Source of the DNA: Gliomastix tumulicola
Taxonomy: Eukaryota > Ascomycota > Sordariomycetes > Hypocreales > Bionectriaceae
NCBI GenBank assembly: GCA_001599755.1
Contig: BCHX01000005.1
Location: 3,220,409-3,284,408, forward strand
Direction: 5' to 3'
DNA length: 64,000 nucleotides
Each line of letters begins with the position of its first letter. Position 1 is the first letter of the stretch. Shown in pieces: positions 43,853-53,541 of this stretch. The notes under the pieces are model-generated. The model did not search any database, was not told where the DNA came from, and was given only the letters and a program-made list of their open reading frames with translations. Position numbers and translations under genes: made by a program.

Positions 43853-44333
43853 GATGCTTGGTTCTGGCGGAAGCTAATGAGGTAAATCAGATGATAAGGC
43901 AAGACATAAAAGAAGGTAAGAGATCGATGATCGTGTCGCTACAAATATATAGTAATGGAATGGTTGTTTGCCTGATCGTCCTTCAGGCAGACACCATCGG
44001 TAGTGAGAACGGCCTTCGGCCAAGTGGAGAGCTAGCTTGGGCTTCGCAACGGTTGTTTCCAAAATTTTATGATGGTCAGTGCCTATACAATATGGTCGGG
44101 TCAGGCACACACTTACCTCCACTGGATCTTCGCTCGGCAGGCAACGACCCAAGGCTTCGGTTTGATATTCTCCTCCTCGAGCAATTTATCACGGAATGAA
44201 AGTTTTCCACAACTTTGGGACACAAAATCACGATGGTAGTGGGCTTGGCAAATCGATTCTGAATTAAAGATGAGCGCCGGTGTGATCGGACGATGTGTGG
44301 TGAGCATGGGGCTGCTCACTCCAATGACACCGT
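43853..44333. other. Intergenic, GNAT promoter side
   Basis: 481 bp upstream of the GNAT gene and downstream of the next minus-strand gene. Small ORFs present on both strands have no support. Nothing else recognised. Confidence 0.4.
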
Positions 44334-45026
44334 CTACTCACTCTTCTTCGAGTTTTGGGCACTCTGGAGTTTGCTCACTATTTGCGTAGCCGTTAGGCTG
44401 GAGACTGGCCAAGATACGTTAGGCGCAAACCTCCTGACGAGAAGGACTACCAAATCCTTTTCGTCCCAGTCCAAATTTAGGAGCTCCTGAAGCCGACTGA
44501 CATCAGCGGGTTGGACCGCAGCCGTTTTACTTTTGTGCGTTGGCGGATCCCTGACCTGGCGCTTCATTGCAGCCCCTTCGTCTTTTCCTTGACGTCGATG
44601 TGGCGGCTTATACGGGCCATTCTTGACCTCGACCTCGGGCTTCTTTGATGCTCCATCTCCGTTCACTGGAGGCTTAAACCGCGGCAGATAGGTGGTCTTG
44701 GGCTTAATTTCTTCTCCAAGTAAGGCCGCCCAAAGTATCCGCTGACGGTTACGGTACTCGGGCGAGCGGCAAATAGTGCAGGTCCCTGACCAACCATCGC
44801 TCTCATCGTCGTCGTCCTCGTTCGCAACTGGCAAACGGGTACTCTCTACCTTCCCGTGGTCTTGACGCACGATGTCCGCCTTCTCATCGGTCTTGAGGCC
44901 AGCATGGAATGGAAGGTCCTGCAGCTGCTTCGGGATGTCCATGTCCATCTCAACCAAGTAGGTTGCAACGGCCTCTCGCATCAAGAGGTCGAGGAGGGAA
45001 GCTGGTGTCTTCTTCGGTGTCTCCAT
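44334..45026 (-). CDS. Hypothetical charged protein
   Basis: Single exon, 230 aa, no known family. The N-terminal third is helical and acidic (LLDLLMREAVATYLVEMDMD). A short Asp/Glu run (NEDDDDESDGW) precedes a lone Cys-x2-Cys (GTCTICRSP) that could be half of a metal site. The middle is Lys/Pro-rich and probably disordered. The C-terminus has a helix with alternating hydrophobics (LNLDWDEKDLVVLLVRRF). Intact from ATG to TGA with regular codon use, so likely real. It may be a regulator or scaffold; no evidence for a specific role. Confidence 0.55.
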   Translation of the reverse strand: METPKKTPASLLDLLMREAVATYLVEMDMDIPKQLQDLPFHAGLKTDEKADIVRQDHGKVESTRLPVANEDDDDESDGWSGTCTICRSPEYRNRQRILWAALLGEEIKPKTTYLPRFKPPVNGDGASKKPEVEVKNGPYKPPHRRQGKDEGAAMKRQVRDPPTHKSKTAAVQPADVSRLQELLNLDWDEKDLVVLLVRRFAPNVSWPVSSLTATQIVSKLQSAQNSKKSE

Positions 45027-46363
45027 TGTCCCCGTGTAAAGGTAAACAGATGTTCCTGGTGAAAGATTTGACAGGTAGACCCGACAAATGGGTCGCCTTT
45101 ATAATAACCGTAGGCCACGGACGGACAGGTATCATATTTTAGTCGTTGCCTTCGTGTTCACTCGATTATCTACATAAATGAACAACTCAACTTAAAAATG
45201 GAAGTGTAGTTGATCACTAGAAGCATATAGGTCGGTTGACGAATAGACTTTGTAGGACAATGGACTTACCTAAGATCTCAGTATCATGCTGTGTTCTGAT
45301 TGTCCAAGCATTACATGTTAGACAGCTCGTTGGATTTCAAGCAATTCAATCCTTCTAGAAGGCGGACAAAATCCCAGCAGCCAAACCATCTGTTAGTTGA
45401 CTAAGCTAGAACGCTTGCGAACATGAACCCTTCTTGACCGGTTCATAATAGTGGCAACTTGGGAAACAGAATGTTTAATGCCGGCCGTCTGTTGTGGCAA
45501 AAACATAATGACAAGGCGGTCACAGCTCCTTTCGTCCGTAGACTGTCGGAGCACACGAGGCGATCTCTCCTTAACTCTTCCTATACCCCTTTTCTAAATC
45601 TGGAAGATACACATGCCGGACGAGTATTTGCTCGGGACGAGAGAGCTACAACGGCGACACCCTTCCCCTCTTTCATTGCTACGACTTCGAGTTTCATGAT
45701 TACATTAGAATGGAAATTTCTCTCCCATATAAGATTTCGTTCCTTACCATAGTTTCTGCGTCCATAATCATCTCAGAATGCGAACAAATACTGAAGACGT
45801 ATATATATAGACGCAGATTAAAAGCTTAAGGAACCTTGGTGACATCAAATAGACCACACTGGCGGAAAACGGTTGGCGGTGGGAGAGATGAGAAAAAGAA
45901 ATGTCCCCGGAGAGCGTGTGGAAGAAAGAAGTTCTTCCTTCTCCATTTTAGTCTTCAGTGCAGTTCAATGACATATAGGGAGCGAGCATTGGCTATAGAC
46001 ATAATATTACACCCATTCAAGTTCCATTCTTGCCTATTGAGTGCTTGACATGGCAACTTGAGTTGTAAGGTTGATGGTGGTGAGAAGAACTCAGGAATGT
46101 GGTATTATCATCAAATTTGAACCTTCAGTAAAAGTTTACAATCTGTGTGCGTCTATTCTAGGGAGATTTCCCATAAACAGTATGTTTTATTGACCTTGAA
46201 CTTTCTCGCTACTTCCTCTCAGAGAACCCCGGTTCTCTTATCGTAGTTGCGTAATTTATTTAGTTAAATGTTGACTACTTAATCTAGTTTCCTAATACCG
46301 CTGCTGTAAGAAGACGATGAGGCGAGCAAAGAGCCAAGCTTCCCTATACTCCGCGTTGTTGTA
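45027..46363. other. AT-rich intergenic region
   Basis: 1.34 kb with many short A/T runs and no convincing open frame on either strand. I see no terminal repeats, no transposase motif and no tRNA. It could be old, decayed sequence. Confidence 0.45.
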
Positions 46364-46738
46364 TTAGGGACACGAGCGCCTGTCGTTTTCCTTGCCATTT
46401 TCAACCATTCCTAGTCTTCGTCGTAGCCCTCCGCAGAATTCATGGCACCACGGGCAAACGTAGCTTTTCTCGGCCCAAGATCGAAAGCCTTCCTCGTTAT
46501 GTTGATAAATTTCATTTGCTCGGCAGCGGTCGTTACACCAGCCTGTCCAGGCCGAGCAGCAAGAGCAGGCGTCATCTTTCTCTTCCTCTAAGTCCCTGTT
46601 TCTTCCATCGGTGCGGGGTGCTTCAGTCGTGCGGGAAGGCTGATTCACGCTGAATGGTTGAGTCGTGCGGGATGGTTGACTCACGCGAGAAGGCTGATTC
46701 ACGCGGGAAGGCTGACTTGTGTCGGATGGTGTCCAGGA
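46364..46738 (-). CDS. Possible small Cys-rich protein exon with hexapeptide repeats
   Basis: The minus frame is open from 46738 (after TAA at 46741-46739) to a TAG/TAA-type stop at 46364, about 125 codons without an ATG at the front, so an upstream exon would be needed. It encodes five QPSRVN/QPSRTT-type hexapeptides, then an acidic linker, then CSCCSAWTGWCNDRC and VCPWCHEFC: ten Cys in about 50 residues, plausibly two zinc ribbons or a disulphide-rich fold. No known family. I give it low confidence because the start and splice site are not visible. Confidence 0.3.
   Translation of the reverse strand, partial: SWTPSDTSQPSRVNQPSRVSQPSRTTQPFSVNQPSRTTEAPRTDGRNRDLEEEKDDACSCCSAWTGWCNDRCRANEIYQHNEEGFRSWAEKSYVCPWCHEFCGGLRRRLGMVENGKENDRRSCP
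46628..46717. repeat. Tandem repeat, five units of 18 bp
   Basis: Five imperfect 18-bp units in a row. Units alternate between a GGGAAGGCTGATT-type and a GGGATGGTTGACT-type half, with CGTG/CACG ends, so the array is partly palindromic between neighbours. Read on the minus strand they encode hexapeptides in two frames. The length of 18 (six codons) means unit gain or loss keeps any reading frame. Confidence 0.75.
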
Positions 46739-47064
46739 TTAAAGTCTTGTTCTCGGTTCTACATCGGATAATTTGCGGCTCAAAGCTCATCTGATCTCGC
46801 CGTCCAAGTGAGTAGCGATGGCTGCCGAACAGTACCAACTGATTTCTATACTGACTCGGTTGAGGGACCTGCGGATATTCGCCTTCATAGGTCAGAACGG
46901 ATCGCAGCGAAAGTCATTATGATTGAAAAGGATCGAGCGTCGGACACATGACAAGGAGGCGGGACGTTACCTACACTTCCCATTGGTCACTAAATAGGTC
47001 ACTGAAGAAAACAAACGTGCCTTGTCCTTTCTCCAATTGTCTTGTGTTCAAAAGCAGATAATCA
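46739..47064. other. Intergenic, downstream of NLR gene
   Basis: 326 bp between the small Cys-rich frame and the NLR stop codon. Contains a minus-strand open frame (to 46838) whose C-terminal part overlaps the repeat in another phase; unsupported. Otherwise nothing recognised. Confidence 0.4.
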
Positions 47065-50000
47065 TCATCTCCGCTTAGTACGTCGCTTTCTGTGTTCTTG
47101 ATCATTACCTCTGCAGCGCTTCCGTTTGGGCACCCGATAATAGCCCGCCTCAGCTTTTCTAAAGACCTCTTCTAGCTCAAGATTTCCAGGCGTAAAGAAT
47201 TGCAAGAGCTCGGCTAGTCCAATGTCAACAACGGAACGTGTGCTCCTCATCACTTCCAGAATCCGGTAGCCAAAGTCGTGATCGTCCGCTATGCTGAGCC
47301 GAAACGATGCATCCGCACCTCGGGTCAAGAAAAGGACAACAAGCCTGATGCACGTTTCTTCTGCCAGGCCATGGCCTACGAGGCTAAATATGACAGCCTC
47401 GACCAGAGACTCCCAAATGGTCATGGCTCTGAACTTTCTGCTGGGGCTGGTAGAGCCGTTTGGATCAAGCCCATAGTCAAAGAAGGTTATCAGATCCTCG
47501 AAAACATAATGGTGCCAATCGCCGTGGTATTCGTTTTGAGGCATCACAAGTATATCCACTGTGTCCAAAACGAAAGTGAACCAGCACCCGGCGCCCTTGA
47601 ATGCATTGTCCATGCCGATTCCGTGCGAGAGGAGGACTCTGAGGGCAATCTTCCACGCCTTGTGCCAGAGATGGTAGTTTGGCTGCAGGTCTCTGTACGA
47701 GCCAAGGAACGTGCGGATAGTTTCAGCGCAATGACGATTCTCGTTCGGGTTGGGTCCTCGGCGAAGGAATAATAGAAGCATGCGTTCCAGCGTTGTAGAT
47801 ACGTCCTCCGGATACGTGATCTCGGAAACTCGTGGTGCCAGAGCGAGATGAAGAGCATCACCTTCTTCGTCGGTTAGTTCGGATGGGTCTGCGAAGGTGA
47901 GAAAATCCGCGTACGACACGAGGCCAAATTGAATAGCTGTCCCGACGACTGTGCCCTGTCTCACGGGTCGGCTTGGTGAGAAGACATGAAACAGACTGTC
48001 CATCTCGTCGATGATCCATGGCTCAATATATCCCCGCTGAACCTCTCGAATGCGGGCCCAACCCATGAATATGTCGAGCTCGGGACCGTCGAGACTCCCA
48101 GGGTATCGTCGTGCCTGAGCAAGTAGAGTAATGCAGGCGTGGAGGCTAGGGTCAAAGCCGCGCTCGCAATGCGACTTGAGCAAGTTCTGCATGTCGTCAC
48201 TCATCAGGAAGTCTCTGACTGTCCGGTGAATGAAGTCGACTGTCCTCGTCTCGGGGAACCCGCGGGCCTCCAAAAGACCTTTATATCTTCCGTTGAGTTG
48301 GCGCTGCAGTCTGGCCTCTTCTTCGCGTATCTCACGATCCATCAGCTTGTTCCAGTCTGAACGGCTCCCCTGCGGAATGCGGGACGTTTTTTTAGATCTT
48401 ATCTCCGCAATCAAAGTCTCGTTGTCTTCACCTAGGAACAGATGTTGTATGAGCAACATGGGCTGAGGAGCAACCAGGGCAACCTGAAACGAGGCACTCA
48501 TTCTCCGTCGATAAACCGTGTCCACTGACATGACCAGCCGCTTGAAGAACTCGTCCAGGTCTGACGGAAACTCCCTGAGGCGTTCTTGCAGAAGGGTTAG
48601 GCTGTCACCATTGTCAAACCCGTCTCGAAGGGACCTGACAACGAAATAAACCCAGAGGAAGACGCCCTGAGCCCTCTGGGTGATCTCGTGGACTAACGCG
48701 CTGTGGACAGATCGCCCCAAACCATGCCTCTGGCTCTCGCCGAGCCGACTCCGCGCATAATTTGCAATGTCCTCGCACGTACAGTCCTCGAGATAGAGCT
48801 TCCGTTGTGGGTTCCCACCAAAGGCGTCTTCGAAGCAGTTCCACGGCCGGCTCGAAACGCACAATTTGACGCCCTTGAGACGGGAGATGGCCGTCACGGT
48901 CTTGATCAGATCGCGGTGGTCTCCGTGGTACTCATCGAGGCCATCAATGAAGAAGCATATCTTTGTGGGGGGCATATCGCCTCCCATTTGTGCATCCGCT
49001 AATTTCTTAAAGGCGCCCAACAACTCGGCCGCTTCCCATGCTCTTTGTGACCCATTCTCCCACCTATCCGACGAGCAGATGGTCGGAAGAAGATCTGGGA
49101 ACACCTGGAATAGCTCGAATAACAATTGCTGAAGTAACCCTTGCTGCGATTTTTGCATGGGACCCCCTGCAATCCAGAAGTAATACGAGGGCAGGGCGAC
49201 CCGGTCAGGCTTTGCCCAGACTTCGAGACATTGCTGAGTCTGGCTGCATTGCGTGAGGTACTTCATCAATGTCGACTTGCCGGAACCAGGCTTGCCGGAT
49301 ATCCAATAGATACCGCCCTCTTCTAATAGCCACTGCTTGAGTTTGACGCTCGAACGAGGGTCGGTCTTCGGCAAGCGGTGTGCTGCGAAAATCCACTTGA
49401 ATGTGGTGTCATGCGCCTCGGCAATAGCCACACGCCGTGCTTCCATGTGCTCGTAGCACAGACTCTCTAAGATCCGATGTTGTCTGATCAGGCTTACTGC
49501 CTTGGCGTCTACCTCGTAGAACTTTGAGATGATGCCAACGCCGGTATGGGCGCTCAGGGGGACAAGCTTTGATGTAACGGCATCCAGCAATTCGCCATTG
49601 ATAGAACGGATTTTGTCATCAAACTGCGAACTGATGGAACCGGAAAGCTTCTCCAGACGGTCGCTGACGTCCCGGCACTGGTTGCTGGAGGACATGTCAG
49701 CACGAGGCTGCTATTCCGACGAGGCAGATACGTATTTTGCTCCTTCACAGCGATGATACACGGCGCAGCATAGAAAGATAGAAAAGCACTCACCTCATAT
49801 AGGCGATCAGGTGTATAGATAGTTGGCTGCGTATCTCGTCCAGCCTAGCCTGAAGTCGGCCGACGTCTCGATTCAGCATCCACTGTAACGACTGCCTGAC
49901 GCTGGACATGTGGCTATTGCGGGCATTGGGCCGCTGGATGCGCTGGAGTAACGAGCATAGCTCGCGGCCGACGTCTTTGGCAGGATCGGCCAGCGAGTGA

Positions 50001-50224
50001 ATTGCTCTCTCGTCGGCAGAAGGGTGAGGTGAGGGGGATTCTTTAGCCGTAAGGCTGTCGCACAGGTTGACCAGGTTTGTGGTGACGGTCGTGAGCTCCG
50101 CATGCGATGGTGCCATGCCGCTGGGTGAGTTGTGTATGTCTCGCGCATCGGAAAGGAGCCTGGAGCCTGAGTCTAGCAGTCTGATGACGTCGGCCGCGAG
50201 GCCGAGGGCTGGGTATGGATTCAT
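47065..50224 (-). CDS. NACHT-domain NTPase (fungal NLR/STAND protein)
   Basis: Two exons, 50224-49794 and 49684-47065, joined by a 109-bp intron (GTGAGT...CTCCAG, phase 2), giving 1016 aa. The first 140 residues (MNPYPALGLAADVIRLLDSG...) resemble the helical N-terminal domain that heads many fungal NLRs. The linker HMEARRVAIAEAHDTTFKWI is a standard lead-in to NACHT. Walker A is SGKPGSGKST (about 273-282) and Walker B is FFIDGLDEY (about 388-396). Sensor-type segments VKLCVSSRPW and HEITQRAQGVFLWV follow. There are no WD40, ankyrin or TPR repeats at the C-terminus, which instead ends in a basic tail KRKRCRGND...RRTKRR. Likely a heterokaryon-incompatibility or innate-immunity sensor; the role is inferred from the family. 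Confidence 0.9.
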
Positions 50225-52012
50225 TGACGGTGAAGTAACGGGGACTGCCCCGGAAGCTCACATGTGCAGAATAGAAGTGAGACTGCTCCAAGGTCAGGGT
50301 CAAATCCACCTTGCAAGAGTGTCTTGGACAGGACCATAAGTGACTGCCATTATCAGACCGCTTGGCTGGGGTCTAGGAAGAGGTCTGGTGAGATGAAGCA
50401 GGAAAGAAATCAGTGATGCTTCATAGGTCAAGCTAAATTTTTGTAGATAGCAAGGGAAAGATCGAGCAAAAAGTGCCGAAAAAGAGAAGATGGGGGCTAG
50501 TTACGTCTGAAATGGGTGATGGGACAGATTATCTCGGGCGAGATACTTGTCGTTGGAAGGTAAGACACACCAATCAATGCTTCCACACCAGTGAGGCGAG
50601 GCATCCCAAGCGGTTAGCCAAGCTGATGGTTGTCATACCCAGTTACGCCACCAGGTGTTAAGGCATGACCGCCGGAGCCACGTGAAGGATGCAGGCGGGT
50701 GTTGTACCTTGGTATCGTGGTCTTAGGCTAAACCATAGCTGTTTAGCGACTATTCACAGTGGCTGCTGCACTGCCCTGCATCGCCCTGCACCGCCCACAG
50801 TCTTTCTGCAGCGGCATTGCTTCTAACACTCACCTAGCACCTGATTGTATCAACTTGGTGTAACTTGCATCTATTATTTATCCATCCCGTTCATTTCGCT
50901 TGAGTACACTTTAATCGAAATAAGATCTAATCGCACAATACGTCTGGTGCAGGCTGCTCGCATCCCGCCCTACAGCAAGGACCCGTTATTCCATCAGCCA
51001 CAGGCGCTGAAAATATCCTAGGCAGTCTCGCAACATGCATGTCAGCCCAATCTTACATATTCCTAGCGGACTTTGCAGAAGCAGACCGTAAAGAGGCAGC
51101 TTTGGCTAAGGCAGCTTTGCCCGACGTAGCTTTGATTGAGGCAGCCTTTACAAAGGCAAATGTAGATATGAGGCGTTATTTGACGAATCGAGACCCGGCG
51201 GTCAAGAGAGGCACTGAAGTCCGCCTGCCCAGCGCCTCACTTGTGCCCTTACAGAGTAGTGCGTATTAACCAGTGATGGCTTGCCCTGTCAGCCCAGGTC
51301 CACACGCACCAGCGCAGGGTGGTGCACACTCTTGACACTGTATAGCAGCGGGCGTTGGTGGACTCTTGTCCCATGACTTTAAGAGGAACTGAAGTGATTG
51401 AGCGTGCTGCCCCCTACACAAAAAGTGCCCTCGTGCCTTCGTGCCTCTGCTTGTTCATTTCCCAGGCCTTCGGAACTACCCCTTTGAGCCGTAAATTATC
51501 CCTCTGGTAGCTGCGATTTTCAGGGGTAACGGATCTGGCAACCCATGGCCATGGGCCTGGTTGAGTCGGGGCCCGTGCGGGCCATGAAACGCATTTTCTG
51601 GTGCGAATCCTCCGTTGACTGGCTTCACTCATGATAATGAGCCGCTAAGAAGGCCACCTGCTGGAACAGAAAGCCCACGTCGAGTCGAATTATGAGTTCT
51701 ACCTACGACATATGCCACGGCTCTGGCATTGATATCTTGGACGGCTGGCTAGTCGTCAGTACCACGGCAATTCCAAATGCCAGGCCCCCTTGCTCTCCTT
51801 GGTGCCGAGCGTTGCCGACACTCTGGTTGACATCGTGACACTGACCACTCCCTGCCTGTCGTAGACAGGGTAGCCTGGTCAGGGGAGATAGCACAGACGT
51901 GGGTGCCACGGCCTAAGATTAATAATCCCTCACCCCCCACGACCTCACTCTTTATGTTCTGTCTGGCTGAGTGAAACTGCTCATTAAATTGAGACCACAA
52001 CACCGCGCAGAC
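50225..52012. other. Intergenic region, mostly without supported genes
   Basis: 1.79 kb between the NLR start and the methyltransferase start. The 5' part is the NLR promoter. A short CCCTGCA/CCCTGCAT repeat lies near 50770-50800. The only interesting frame is the pentapeptide-repeat ORF at 51039-51269, listed separately. No tRNA. Confidence 0.4.
51039..51269 (+). CDS. Pentapeptide-repeat mini-ORF (remnant or small gene)
   Basis: 76 codons. Residues 10-44 read as seven consecutive five-residue units of the A-[DNA]-[LF]-x-x kind: ADFAE, ADRKE, AALAK, AALPD, VALIE, AAFTK, ANVDM (bases 51066-51170). This is the signature of pentapeptide-repeat proteins, which form a right-handed quadrilateral beta-helix; full members need at least about 8 units. 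The rest (RRYLTNRDPAVKRGTEVRL) is basic. Flanks contain no domain. It may be a fragment of a larger decayed gene; transcription is unproven. Confidence 0.35.
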   Translation: MSAQSYIFLADFAEADRKEAALAKAALPDVALIEAAFTKANVDMRRYLTNRDPAVKRGTEVRLPSASLVPLQSSAY

Positions 52013-53051
52013 ATGACCGTCAACCAAGAAGAAGACCCCGCGTACCTCCTCAGCGCAACTGGCCTTGAGCTGGAGCGGCTCCGGAAGCAACACGAATGGA
52101 TAGTGTCCTGCCTTGACGGCAAGGTCATCTTCGCTCCCGTCGACCTGCAGAAGCCGCAGCTCAAGGTTCTCGACGTGGGATGCGCTGATGGTAAATGGCC
52201 CCCTCGTTGTCGACCGGACATTCCTAGAGGCTGATATCTATTTTTATTTTTATTTTTATTTTTTTAGGAACCCTCCTTCGCTATCTACAAGGGCAGATGT
52301 CCCCGACGGCCGAGCTTGTCGGTGTTGATATCTTGGGCACATTCATCCCAAAGTCACCCCAAGGCAATATCAGCTTTGCGCTCGGCGACGTTGGAGAGCC
52401 GCCTGCTCCGGAGCGGACTGGCGTATTCGACCTGACGCACGTGCGATTCCTCTTGGCCTGGGCGCTGACGGCTGGAGCCGACAAAGTGATTAAAAATCTT
52501 GCCGGTATGCATCTTCCACTCTCTTGACCCCTTGTATATCTCCAGATCCCTTACTATTAGGCGCAGACACGCTGGCCCCGGGCGGCTGGCTCCAAGTCAC
52601 CGAGCTGGATGTGCCAGAGAAGCCACAGCAGTGCACTGCTTGGAATGACATGATGTCTCTCATGGCGCTCATCTTCAACAAGACAGGCGTTGGCGCCAGC
52701 TATGCTAGCAAGCTGGGCGGAGCGTTCGAACGAGCCGGTCTGAAGAACGTTACGGTGCAGAAGGTGGAGTTGCCCGCAGGCAGGAAGTTCGGTGATGATG
52801 ATGCCGCTGCGCTTGACTCGTTACTTCACTTCAAGATCACCACGCCGACTATTTTGAAGGCCATCAGGGGTACGTTCCTAGGAAATGTCGTGACCGGGGG
52901 TAGTGGAAGCTAACGAAATACAACTCATTTAGATCTTGGGATAGAGGTTGAGCCGTCAATGACGGATAATCTGGAGGACCGGTTTGAGAGAGACATGATG
53001 GCGGAAGGGGCTGTCTTCACCTCGTACATCATTTACGGGCAAAAGGCGTGA
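52013..53051 (+). CDS. SAM-dependent methyltransferase (LaeA/UMTA-like)
   Basis: Exons 52013-52190, 52268-52504, 52567-52869 and 52933-53051, all joined in phase 1, give 278 aa. SAM-binding motif I is VLDVGCADGTLLRYL (about residues 50-65), split by the first intron; the acidic loop is AELVGVDILG; post-motif II is FDLTHVRFLLAW and motif III DTLAPGGWLQVTELD. These are the class I Rossmann methyltransferase features common to fungal secondary-metabolism and LaeA-like enzymes. The first intron has an unusually regular ATTTTT-repeat polypyrimidine tract. The substrate is unknown. Tail-to-tail with the laccase gene. Confidence 0.88.
52240..52265. repeat. ATTTTT microsatellite at a 3' splice site
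   Basis: Four ATTTTT-like units end immediately before the AG of the first intron of the methyltransferase gene, so the repeat is also the polypyrimidine tract. Length changes would alter splicing efficiency. Confidence 0.8.
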
Positions 53052-53541
53052 GAGCACGGCATAGGTGAACTCTTCTTAAGTAATCGAGAACGTGATGTCG
53101 CCCCTTTGGGATCAGCGTCAACCTGCTGATCGGGTTAGGCGCCCCTCGCCGCCCAGTGTCCTCTGACCCCCTGCCAGCCCGTCAGGCTATATAAACCTGA
53201 CAACCACCCTCCTCTCTCGTGAGGTATCTTTGACTTCTTTACTCCCTCCTCATCCCTCTCTTTCCCACCCTTTTTCTTTTTTCTGCCTTGGCCGCGGTCT
53301 GGCCGTTCCCCTTGGCCTTGCATGCCTAGCCAACATCCACGCCGGCCTCATTTGTCAGCCCTCAAGTTCCTTGACACATCCATCTGTTGTTGATTTACAT
53401 ATTGAGTCTTTCTCATAACTCAGGCCATTTAGGAATAGATACAGTTTCCTTCAGTTCAATAAAATGAATTGTGCTTTCGGAATGCATAGATCCAAACTTT
53501 GCGATTTGACAGATCTTGCCCATTTCTGGCTTTCCAGCGCT
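53052..53541. other. Intergenic, convergent 3' ends
   Basis: 490 bp between the convergent methyltransferase and laccase stops. Contains a pyrimidine-rich stretch (53215-53290) and no supported frame. Confidence 0.4.
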
